From the IMG/VR virus record IMGVR_UViG_3300033146_005170, positions 1 through 64,000 of that record: DNA of 64,000 nucleotides. One strand, written 5' to 3'. Both the position numbers and the translations under genes were made by a program. This stretch comes from a virus. The notes beneath the pieces were generated by a model. That model was not told where the DNA came from, did not search any database, and worked only from the letters and a program-made list of their open reading frames with translations. Within the stretch, counting starts at the first letter, position 1; the number at the start of each line of letters is the position of its first letter. Shown piece after piece: positions 35,393 through 40,857 of the stretch.

Positions 35393-35430
35393 ATATTATA
35401 TTATACTATAAGATGTTTTATTGGGTACTC
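35393..35430 (-). promoter_or_regulatory. Phage promoter, copy G
   Basis: TATAAT at 35405-35400 and GAGTACC with an 18-nt spacer (AATAAAACATCTTATAG). Several ATTATA repeats nearby blur the exact -10. Start near 35393, 46 nt before the 455-residue gene. Confidence 0.5.
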
Positions 35431-35479
35431 GGTACTAAATATGGGTATTTGGTATTAGGCTGTTTACTTATGGAGACTT

Positions 35480-35514
35480 GCCTAGCGATAGGCGCCTAGC
35501 GCCTAGTGCCTAGC
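35480..35514. repeat. Five contiguous heptamers (GCCTAGC iterons)
   Basis: Exact 7-bp phasing: GCCTAGC, GATAGGC (near-inverted), GCCTAGC, GCCTAGT, GCCTAGC. GC-rich island in AT-rich surroundings; looks like a protein-binding array. Confidence 0.75.
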
Positions 35515-35520
35515 GCTTGT

Positions 35521-35690
35521 TGCAATACTTTTAAGGGGATCTGTTATTGCAGTACTTTTAAGGGATTTGCCATTGCAGTATTTTTAGGAAGATTTGCCAT
35601 TGCAGTATTTTTAGGAAGATTTGCTATTGCAGTATTTTTAGGAAGATTTGCCATTGCTATTGCCATTGCCATTGCCATTGCCATTGCAGT
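35521..35690. repeat. 27-bp tandem repeats followed by (TGCCAT)n
   Basis: Five units at 35521, 35548 (26 bp), 35574, 35601 and 35628, the last three almost identical. Then TGCTAT, four TGCCAT hexamers (35661-35684) and the start of another unit. No unique spacers, so this is not a CRISPR array. Confidence 0.85.
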
Positions 35691-36280
35691 GTTTTATTTA
35701 GGGAAAACATACGATGTTTTGATAAATTGATTCATTTTAAATAGTCAAAAAAAATAAAATTAAAAGTCCATTGACACATGCGAATATGTTCGATAAAAAA
35801 TTTTTTTGCGTTTTTTAAAAATTGTTTATTTTTTAAGCAGGTTTTATCTATACTTGTTACTTACAGTGACGTTAAGTGAGCCAGTAAGTTTAAATGAAAA
35901 TTAAACTGCAAAAAAATAAAATGTTTCGATATCCGCGTGTGTCAACCGCACTTTTTTTTTATTATTTTTATATATTTAATTATAATCTTTATTATATTAT
36001 ATATATATTATATAAACACCACTGCAGAGGCATAGTTATTATTAGTAAAAAAGCTCACTGTGAATAAAGTGCTGCAATGTCAATGGCAATAGCAATAGCA
36101 ATGGCATCTAGTATCTCATTTTAGAATTTCAAATGAGCTTGAATCATTATGGATCCCCAGAAACAGAGCAATTTTTCCTGTCTAAGGAGAAGAATTTTTT
36201 CCATAATCAAAAAACAATATTGCGTTGTTGACGTAGATATAGCGAGTATCACTATAAAAATAGCTATAAAAAATAGTTAT

Positions 36281-36379
36281 ATTTAGAATAGTATACTTGA
36301 GTTTAAATTGGGGGTTTTGAATATCATACTTAAGGGGATTTAGAATAGTATACTTGAGTTTAAACTGGGGGTTTTGAAT
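36281..36379. repeat. 42-bp direct repeat, two copies, 57-bp period
   Basis: 36281-36322 and 36338-36379 differ at one base. Core features are TAGAATAGTATACTTGAG and a GGGGGTTTTGAAT end. Between them lies ATACTTAAGGGG, similar to the 27-bp units upstream. Confidence 0.85.
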
Positions 36380-36425
36380 TGTTTTATTTTTGCCTATTTA
36401 GTGATTCTATAGATTTATAAAGAAT

Positions 36426-36452
36426 AAAAAAAGGACGACTGTTCAGTCGTCC
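36426..36452 (-). terminator. Rho-independent terminator
   Basis: On the minus strand GGACGACTG-AA-CAGTCGTCC (9-bp perfect stem) is followed directly by T7. The stop codon of the 35-residue gene lies inside the stem. It ends the unit transcribed from promoter copy C. Confidence 0.9.
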
Positions 36453-36550
36453 ATCTTGAATATGGCGAGTATTAGATACCTTAGGTTTATTATTCCGTAG
36501 ATTAAGGCCACCACCACAAGAAGGGCGGAGGCGAAGATTAGCCCGCTCAT
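36443..36550 (-). CDS. 35-residue membrane micro-protein
   Basis: Starts in an ATGA overlap with the 113-residue gene and ends inside the terminator hairpin. MSGLIFASALLVVVALIYG... is one membrane helix with a short basic/acidic tail (FKMDD). Coupled translation and the exact fit to the terminator make it a real gene. Function unknown. Confidence 0.65.
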   Translation of the reverse strand: MSGLIFASALLVVVALIYGIINLRYLILAIFKMDD

Positions 36551-36888
36551 GAGGAGATTCTAATTCTTCTTGGAAGCTCCCATTCTTCCTTTTTCTTAGA
36601 GACATAGGATGCGATACTCTTACTTGTGGTTTTTGCTTCAGGCATAATTTGTCTGATGGCCTCGGCAATCATTCCGTAGTCCGCGGCGATAAACTTCTCG
36701 TCTTTGAGAATTGCCTTTGCCAATTCCTGAACAGTTCCGGACTTATTCGTCTCCAGTTCAATGATTTTAGCGACCAACTCTTCTTTGGTGGACTTCATAA
36801 GTTCTTCCTTACGGGCCTCTGGGTTGTCAAGGTCTACGCCCTGATACTTTTCTACGATGTCTTCTACAGTTGGGATTGTGATAGTCAT
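36547..36888 (-). CDS. Winged-helix-like candidate, paralogue of 27970-28485
   Basis: 113 residues. The second half (ELAKAILKDEKFIAADYGMIAEAIRQI...TTSKSIASYVSKKKEEW) aligns with the central domain of the 171-residue protein: K.(I/V)L.DE, Y...A, TTS.SIA.Y, and a basic end. The acidic/helical N-terminus differs. Higher GC than its surroundings. Own promoter with an operator-like palindrome, so possibly autoregulated. Confidence 0.55.
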   Translation of the reverse strand: MTITIPTVEDIVEKYQGVDLDNPEARKEELMKSTKEELVAKIIELETNKSGTVQELAKAILKDEKFIAADYGMIAEAIRQIMPEAKTTSKSIASYVSKKKEEWELPRRIRISS

Positions 36889-36948
36889 AATTGACTCCTT
36901 TTATATTTAGTACAGTCTGTTATAAAAATAACACCTCTTGCTTTGATA

Positions 36949-36986
36949 CATTATAATTATAACGTAAGCTTCACTATGTGTTACAC
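36949..36986 (-). promoter_or_regulatory. Phage promoter, copy C
   Basis: TATAAT at 36961-36956, GTGTAAC 18 nt upstream with spacer end GAAGCTTACGT, initial transcript region TATCAAAGC. Start near 36949, 61 nt before the 113-residue gene. Confidence 0.7.
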
Positions 36987-36994
36987 ATAGTGAA
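36970..36994. promoter_or_regulatory. Operator-like palindrome over the -35 region of promoter C
   Basis: Perfect 11-bp arms TTCACTATGTG and CACATAGTGAA separated by TTA. It covers the GTGTAAC element, so a dimeric protein bound here would block polymerase. Absent from the other promoter copies. Confidence 0.65.
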
Positions 36995-37002
36995 ACACAC
37001 GA

Positions 37003-37287
37003 TTATTTCGACCAGTTAAAATCCGCCCCGGAATTCCAAAGCTCGAAATAAATACTGTCCAAATCGATGTTAAATCGTTTTGCCAATACCGGTAGGAAAT
37101 CGTACCAGAAATACACGCCGCTTTCCGGCTTCAGTTCATCGAATATTGTTATCCCGACACAATAGAATCCGCTTTTGTGTTCCTCGATATTCAAGTCCAT
37201 CAGTATAGATGAAATTTTTCCCTTGCCCATTTTGAATTGGACGTCTGTTGTTTCGTATTCCATTTCGAATGGCACTGTCATTGTCAT
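37003..37287 (-). CDS. Unknown 94-residue protein, related to 37913-38383
   Basis: AAGGAG lies 7 nt before the ATG. The C-terminal YFWYDFLPVLAKRFNIDLDSIYFELWNSG resembles the C-terminus of the 156-residue protein at 37913-38383 (FWFDYIPKLSKVASIDEDDLKYRLWLEG). Less AT-rich than neighbouring genes. Has its own promoter (copy D). Function unknown. Confidence 0.5.
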   Translation of the reverse strand: MTMTVPFEMEYETTDVQFKMGKGKISSILMDLNIEEHKSGFYCVGITIFDELKPESGVYFWYDFLPVLAKRFNIDLDSIYFELWNSGADFNWSK

Positions 37288-37306
37288 TTCTAACTCCTTT
37301 TTTGAT

Positions 37307-37344
37307 ATATCATATTATAACACGAGTTTTATTAAAGGTTACCT
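37307..37344 (-). promoter_or_regulatory. Phage promoter, copy D
   Basis: TATAAT at 37319-37314, AGGTAAC 18 nt upstream, spacer end AAAACTCGTGT. Predicted start near 37307, only about 20 nt before the 94-residue gene. Confidence 0.65.
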
Positions 37345-37465
37345 ATGGGATTTTACCGATGCCCCTGGGATTGCCCTTGCCCAATACAAAAGGGGTTGCC
37401 ATAGGTATTTACTAAATGCCTATGGGATTGCCATTGCCCAGTACAAAAGGGATATTGGAGGAGAA
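37341..37465. repeat. Hairpin-forming CCTATGGGATTGCC repeat element
   Basis: This is the main content of the 323-nt gap 37288-37610. Two related units, each with GGGATTGCC.TTGCCCA.TACAAAAGGG, lie at about 37369-37394 and 37422-37450. The first is enclosed by arms ACCTATGG (37341) and CCATAGGT (about 37398) with an inner CCCCT/AGGGG pair, giving a long nested hairpin. The rest of the gap (37466-37591) shows no gene. Confidence 0.5.
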
Positions 37466-37591
37466 AAGCAGAATTTCCCTTATGTCTTAAACTTATTAGG
37501 GAAAATAAAGCTAGATGCGATAATATTACTAAATTATTTCATTAAGCTTTAAATTATATAAAAAGTATCCCAGAATTGCACTGGATTTGCT

Positions 37592-37617
37592 AAAAAATGT
37601 AGCAAATTTGCTACATT
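37592..37617. terminator. Palindromic terminator
   Basis: AATGTAGCAAA paired with TTTGCTACATT, an 11-bp perfect palindrome with T-runs on both outer sides (T6 after it on the minus strand). The TAG stop of the 89-residue gene lies within it. Confidence 0.75.
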
Positions 37618-37880
37618 TTCTTTATTTCTTCTAAGAAATCTTCAGTAAATGCACTATTTGGTGCATCTGACTGCATCTTCTTTAAGAAAATAGCTGTTTT
37701 ATACTTAAAAATCTCCATTTTTACCTTAGAAATTTCCAGTTTTCCTTGAGCTATATAGTCTATTGTGGCTACTATTTCACCTAATAGAATATGTGCCTCT
37801 CTTAAGTTATCACTGCTTTCTAGCTCAATATCAGCTAAAATTTTAGCTAAGATCAGCAACTTATTGTAATAATTCATCAT
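37611..37880 (-). CDS. Unknown 89-residue helical protein
   Basis: AAAGGAG precedes two adjacent ATGs (37880 used). Leu/Ile/Glu/Lys-rich and probably all-helical (ILLGEIVATIDYIAQGKLEISKVKMEIFKYK). Last gene of its transcription unit, ending in the terminator palindrome. No family recognised. Confidence 0.5.
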   Translation of the reverse strand: MMNYYNKLLILAKILADIELESSDNLREAHILLGEIVATIDYIAQGKLEISKVKMEIFKYKTAIFLKKMQSDAPNSAFTEDFLEEIKKM

Positions 37881-37912
37881 CTATCTCCTTTAGATAGTAA
37901 TGGCCTAAGCCA

Positions 37913-38383
37913 TTACTTATATTGAGGGTAAAAACCCTCTAGCCAGAGTCTATATTTTAGGTCATCTTCATCAATTGAAGCTACTTTACTGAGCTTTGGA
38001 ATATAGTCAAACCAAAAGTCAAACCAAAAGTCTTCATAGTTATCGAAACCTAAGTCATGCTTTATAGGATTTTTAGCTTTTTCTAAAGTAACCCCCATAA
38101 ATTTATGGCTTTTATTGCCCCAAGTAGCCTCTAGATTAAACAAAGGGCCTTTAAGATTCAAGTACATAACCTGGTCATAGTATTCTCCGGCGGTGTAAGT
38201 CCAACTGTGAAGCCACTCTTCTTCATAAGTCCAGCTTCTGGGTTGTGGGGTATAGTTAAGAGATTGCAAAACACCATCTCTTACTAGTAATGAGCCTTCA
38301 AAAGTGAGAAAAGATCCCGGAGGAAGCTCCGTCATGATCTCTTCGTACATGTAGCTTTCGCTTTTTGGGATGTAAAGTTCCAT
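37913..38383 (-). CDS. Unknown 156-residue protein
   Basis: GGAGACGTAA precedes the ATG. Trp/Tyr/Phe-rich, with FWFDFWFDYIPKLSKVASIDEDDLKYRLWLEG near the C-terminus, shared in pattern with the 94-residue protein at 37003-37287. Part of the variable small-gene region; function unknown. Confidence 0.5.
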   Translation of the reverse strand: MELYIPKSESYMYEEIMTELPPGSFLTFEGSLLVRDGVLQSLNYTPQPRSWTYEEEWLHSWTYTAGEYYDQVMYLNLKGPLFNLEATWGNKSHKFMGVTLEKAKNPIKHDLGFDNYEDFWFDFWFDYIPKLSKVASIDEDDLKYRLWLEGFYPQYK

Positions 38384-38418
38384 TTACGTCTCCTTAAGTT
38401 TGATTTGGTGTTGCCACC

Positions 38419-38907
38419 TCAATGACCTCGAAGAGAGGCCATCAAGCTAGTAATTTTACCTGACAAACAGCCATTTGCATAGTCTCTTATTTTGGGGTAT
38501 CTAACCCCATAAGATCTGATTGCTTTTCTAAGAAAATCCTGGCTATTTTCCCTAGCCACCATTATTCTTATTAAGCCCTTGTAATCTCCTTTGGCTTTCA
38601 TATCCAGTAATTCTCTAAAAGCCATAACACTGTTCTCTTCCGGCTCTAGAGTACTAAGAATATAAATTATAGCATGATCTGCTATGGCTGGTTCTTTTAT
38701 TACCCTTTCTAATAGGTCTGCTCTATATTCTTTGATTTCTGCTTTTGTCGGGTTTAGCTTAACCGCATACCCTCTAAAAGAATCTTTGAAACTCTTTAAA
38801 TCTAGAGTAAAACCAGCAGGCACAATTGCCTGCTTTAGAATGTGTAATCTTGACAACTCATTTTTACATGTTGCCACTTCCCCATCGGGGAACAGTATCT
38901 TTACCAT
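38419..38907 (-). CDS. Unknown 162-residue protein
   Basis: AAAGGAG lies 6 nt before the ATG. Begins MVKILFPDGEVATCKNEL; the rest is helical and basic (FRGYAVKLNPTKAEIKEYRADLLERVIKEP). Overlaps the 85-residue gene by 7 bp. No family recognised. Confidence 0.5.
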   Translation of the reverse strand: MVKILFPDGEVATCKNELSRLHILKQAIVPAGFTLDLKSFKDSFRGYAVKLNPTKAEIKEYRADLLERVIKEPAIADHAIIYILSTLEPEENSVMAFRELLDMKAKGDYKGLIRIMVARENSQDFLRKAIRSYGVRYPKIRDYANGCLSGKITSLMASLRGH

Positions 38908-39158
38908 TCTAGCTCCTTTTTTACACTAGTCAATTCTCTAGCTAGACAATTTTCTAGAGCTTCTTGTTGTGCCATATGCTTGCTTCTCAGGTCGGAGTTA
39001 ACGTATTTAAAATACGTACCATACTCCAGTTCTCCCCTAAAATCATACTTATGTACACTATACTCTCTGCCTTCCTTATCCCGGCAGACGTAATTAGGGG
39101 TTATACAGATTACTCTGTAACCCCTAGTTTCGAATTCTTTAATCATATCTTTAATCAT
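38901..39158 (-). CDS. Unknown 85-residue protein
   Basis: GGAGAAGTAGTT precedes the first ATG. MIKDMIKEFETRGYRVICITPNYVCRDKEGREYSVHKYDF could form a small alpha/beta domain; basic and acidic residues are mixed. Preceded by a copy of the shared early leader (CTTTATTC-TCAGGCAACATCC type) at about 39171-39197. Confidence 0.5.
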   Translation of the reverse strand: MIKDMIKEFETRGYRVICITPNYVCRDKEGREYSVHKYDFRGELEYGTYFKYVNSDLRSKHMAQQEALENCLARELTSVKKELEW

Positions 39159-39205
39159 AACTACTTCTCCTTTATTCTCTCAGGCAACATCCAGTTAATT
39201 AGCTT

Positions 39206-39559
39206 TTAAAGCCAAGCAAAGTAGGTGTATCTCCTAATAAGGAATTCTTCAAACAGCGCAAAGTCTTCAGCTGACCAGGAGGCCTTTGTGCTTTTTCGCC
39301 ATTGCTCATAACCTTTTCTAGTTACATAGCTACCGCCATAATCCCTTAAGATGGCAAAACCTACAACAGCCAGATTATCTAGCAGAAAATAGCCAGTTTC
39401 TTCTAGCCTAGTATCAAAGTCATCTTCTCTAATAGCCGGTTGACTTTGCTCCTTTTCAATTTCTGCTTGTGGTAAGTAGAAGATAGCCGCTTCCATGGCT
39501 ATCTTATACAACAATATGCTCTTTCGGCTCTTTATACTTGACTTAAAACAAAACTGCAT
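39206..39559 (-). CDS. Unknown 117-residue protein
   Basis: Starts in a TAATG overlap with the 156-residue gene; AGGAGG in that gene's last codons is the likely ribosome binding site. Contains a hydrophobic LLDNLAVVGFAIL stretch and a Trp-containing C-terminus (YTYFAWL). No family recognised. Confidence 0.45.
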   Translation of the reverse strand: MQFCFKSSIKSRKSILLYKIAMEAAIFYLPQAEIEKEQSQPAIREDDFDTRLEETGYFLLDNLAVVGFAILRDYGGSYVTRKGYEQWRKSTKASWSAEDFALFEEFLIRRYTYFAWL

Positions 39560-40029
39560 TACTTTTCCTCCTCTTCATATTCCTTCCTCACCTCGAGCCA
39601 TGCCAGTTCTTCGAGCTTGAGCCATTTAGACCCAAGCTCGTCTTTACCGCAAACGGCCTTGTCATCCCAGATGCCGTTTGTTGAAGCTGCAGCAGCGTAC
39701 TTTAGATCCCATCTAGAGTTATATTCAGCCGCTGTAGTTAGGCTAAACTTGTTATGGATTTTATGGCGCATCATAAAAAATATTAACATAAGACCCCAGG
39801 TTTTGTACGAAATATTCGTAAACTCTTTTGCCGTAATGGTAGGGAAGTACAAATCCCTTTGCAGCCTTATAGGCTTGGTCTTCAGCTCGATCAAGCCCAT
39901 TCTCAACAGCTGTTCTGCTGCCTCCTGTAAGTTCTCAGGAATTTTAGGAGCCAGCAGCTCCTTACACCTTTTGTCCAAAAGGCGAGCTGCTTGTTGCAGC
40001 TGCTCTTTTAATCTAGTATCAACTTCCAT
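39559..40029 (-). CDS. Unknown 156-residue protein
   Basis: Helical N-terminus (RLKEQLQQAARLLDKRCKELLAPK), a hydrophobic WGLMLIFFMM stretch, and a strongly acidic C-terminal EYEEEEK. Preceded by the complete 107-bp repeat. The SD is weak (GAGGATTCAACT). No family recognised. Confidence 0.45.
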   Translation of the reverse strand: MEVDTRLKEQLQQAARLLDKRCKELLAPKIPENLQEAAEQLLRMGLIELKTKPIRLQRDLYFPTITAKEFTNISYKTWGLMLIFFMMRHKIHNKFSLTTAAEYNSRWDLKYAAAASTNGIWDDKAVCGKDELGSKWLKLEELAWLEVRKEYEEEEK

Positions 40030-40042
40030 AGTTGAATCCTCG

Positions 40043-40149
40043 CTTTATTCTTTCAGGCAACATCCAGTTATTGAGTGTTCATTAACACTATAGAGCACAC
40101 TACAATAGTGTACTCTAACTGTTAATGATCAGGTAATATTTACCTGATC
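40043..40149. repeat. 107-bp direct repeat, copy 1
   Basis: 106 of 107 bases match 40404-40510. It contains, on the minus strand, a 3' gene end with a perfect palindrome (40127-40149), an inverted repeat GAGTACACTA-TTG-TAGTGTGCTC, GTGTTAATGAACAC, and the leader ending ATAAAG. It follows the 84-residue gene and precedes the 156-residue gene. Confidence 0.95.
40127..40149 (-). terminator. Palindrome containing a stop codon, copy 1
   Basis: Arms GATCAGGTAA and TTACCTGATC with a 3-nt centre. The TAA of the 84-residue gene (codons ATC AGG TAA) is part of the arm. No T-run follows, so it is a 3'-end hairpin and not a classic terminator. Confidence 0.6.
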
Positions 40150-40394
40150 CTCTTTCCGTATAGGCTATGAAGCTCCGAGATGACTTCGTTAATCATCTCT
40201 TGTTTATGCTTGTAATATCCGGTATTATCCGAATACTTAAACTGACCCTTGCTGTCATAAGTGACAGTCTTGGTCACTTCATAAGTTTCTGGCGAGAATG
40301 ATATACGTATGATATACGTGTCTCCGCTATTTACCTTCATTGCTCTCGTAATATCAAAAGATGTTTTGATGTTCAAGTTATGGGGGATTACCAT
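40140..40394 (-). CDS. Unknown 84-residue protein bracketed by 107-bp repeats
   Basis: Preceded by AAGGAGTAAGAA. MVIPHNLNIKTSFDITRAMKVNSG and IIRISFSPETYEVTKTVTYDS suggest a beta sheet followed by helices. The gene and its flanking repeat form a 361-bp unit that could be gained or lost by recombination between the repeats. It ends KRIR, like the HTH protein's KIR, because the repeat supplies both 3' ends. Confidence 0.55.
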   Translation of the reverse strand: MVIPHNLNIKTSFDITRAMKVNSGDTYIIRISFSPETYEVTKTVTYDSKGQFKYSDNTGYYKHKQEMINEVISELHSLYGKRIR

Positions 40395-40403
40395 TTCTTA
40401 CTC

Positions 40404-40510
40404 CTTTATTCTTTCAGGCAACATCCAGTTATTGAGTGTTCATTAACACTATAGAGCACACTGCAATAGTGTACTCTAACTGTTAATGATCAGGTAATAT
40501 TTACCTGATC
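40404..40510. repeat. 107-bp direct repeat, copy 2
   Basis: Differs from copy 1 at a single base (CACACTGCAAT for CACACTACAAT). It lies between the 42-residue HTH gene and the 84-residue gene; its palindrome (40488-40510) holds the stop codon of the HTH gene. Confidence 0.95.
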
Positions 40511-40629
40511 TTTCTCAGTACGTAATAAACCGTACTTTGTGAAACTGCCATATACTTGGCAATAATCGCTGCTTTTATTCCTCGGTGGTACATACGGCAT
40601 ATTAAGCCGTTCCTTTTTTGCTTTGACAT
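40501..40629 (-). CDS. 42-residue HTH protein
   Basis: AAAGGAG lies 8 nt before the ATG. RGIKAAIIAKYMAVSQSTVYYVLRK is a resolvase/terminase-small-type helix-turn-helix with little else attached, and the N-terminus is basic (MSKQKRNG). Probably a small DNA-binding regulator; candidate targets are the palindromes of the 107-bp repeat or the divergent region at 40.9 kb. The target is a guess. Confidence 0.6.
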   Translation of the reverse strand: MSKQKRNGLICRMYHRGIKAAIIAKYMAVSQSTVYYVLRKIR

Positions 40630-40653
40630 TAAACTGTCTCCTTTATTCTTTCA
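40630..40653 (-). promoter_or_regulatory. Shared early leader motif
   Basis: One of five copies of GGAT-TTRCCTGAAAGAA-AAGGAG (minus strand) directly before gene starts: near 39171-39197, 40043-40067, 40404-40427, 40630-40653 and 40861-40888. It ends in the Shine-Dalgarno site. Possibly a translation enhancer or regulator-binding leader. Confidence 0.5.
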
Positions 40654-40675
40654 GGTAACATCCCGTAAAGGTTAA

Positions 40676-40765
40676 TTAGCGAAGGTAATTAACTACAAAG
40701 AATAAAACTATGGCATAAAGCCATGTTGTTATAGCAGCTATAGTAACTATGTCTATTATCTTCAT
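40676..40765 (-). CDS. 29-residue membrane micro-protein
   Basis: ATGA overlap with the 31-residue frame upstream. MKIIDIVTIAAITTWLYAIVLFFVVNYLR is a single membrane helix ending in Arg. Supported mainly by the overlap and composition. Confidence 0.45.
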   Translation of the reverse strand: MKIIDIVTIAAITTWLYAIVLFFVVNYLR

Positions 40766-40857
40766 AATAGGCCTCTCTTTACTAAGACGCTAGTAACTCG
40801 TACTAGCGTCTTAGTGCTTACATTAAAGCTTTTTAGGTAATTAAACCATTCAGCCAT
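40762..40857 (-). CDS. 31-residue leader peptide candidate
   Basis: First frame of the leftward early unit, with AAGGAG 6 nt before the ATG. MAEWFNYLKSFNVSTKTLVRV... is basic and amphipathic. A 15-bp perfect hairpin lies inside the coding sequence, so it could be a regulatory leader peptide and not a functional protein. Confidence 0.45.
   Translation of the reverse strand: MAEWFNYLKSFNVSTKTLVRVTSVLVKRGLL
40781..40815 (-). promoter_or_regulatory. 15-bp perfect hairpin in the early leader
   Basis: ACTAAGACGCTAGTA and TACTAGCGTCTTAGT separated by ACTCG. Unusually long and perfect for this genome, with no T-tract, located inside the 31-residue frame. Possible RNase III site or attenuator. Confidence 0.55.

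Larger units (their letters stand above)
35431..36442. other. Gene-free repeat region, replication origin candidate
   Basis: About 1 kb without a credible gene inside a leftward operon set. In order: tandem heptamers (35480-35514), 27-bp and 6-bp repeats (35521-35690), a very AT-rich stretch with long A/T runs (35740-36060), an AATGGC-type run (36076-36103), a plus-strand promoter-like TTGACG...TATAAA (36226-36260), and a 42-bp direct repeat (36281-36379). Iterons next to an AT-rich unwinding region are typical of theta origins. This is inference; no initiator was identified. Confidence 0.45.

Noticed and set aside
35521-35690. CRISPR array
   Set aside because: Repeat units are contiguous with no unique spacers, degenerate at one end, and no cas gene is nearby.
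35506-35730. Plus-strand frame encoding FAIAVFLGR repeats as a real gene
   Set aside because: GTG start without ribosome binding site inside a repeat array; kept only as a curiosity among the findings.
36149-36286. 45-residue plus-strand frame starting MDPQKQSNF
   Set aside because: No ribosome binding site, isolated on the opposite strand in the repeat region, and no recognisable protein features.
36384-36668. 94-codon minus-strand frame
   Set aside because: Overlaps the 113-residue gene for 122 bp in another frame, has no ribosome binding site, reads through the strong terminator and has low-complexity Arg/Ser composition; a shadow frame.
37175-37552. 125-codon plus-strand frame
   Set aside because: Its first part is antisense to the 94-residue gene and the rest reads through the hairpin repeat element; no ribosome binding site.
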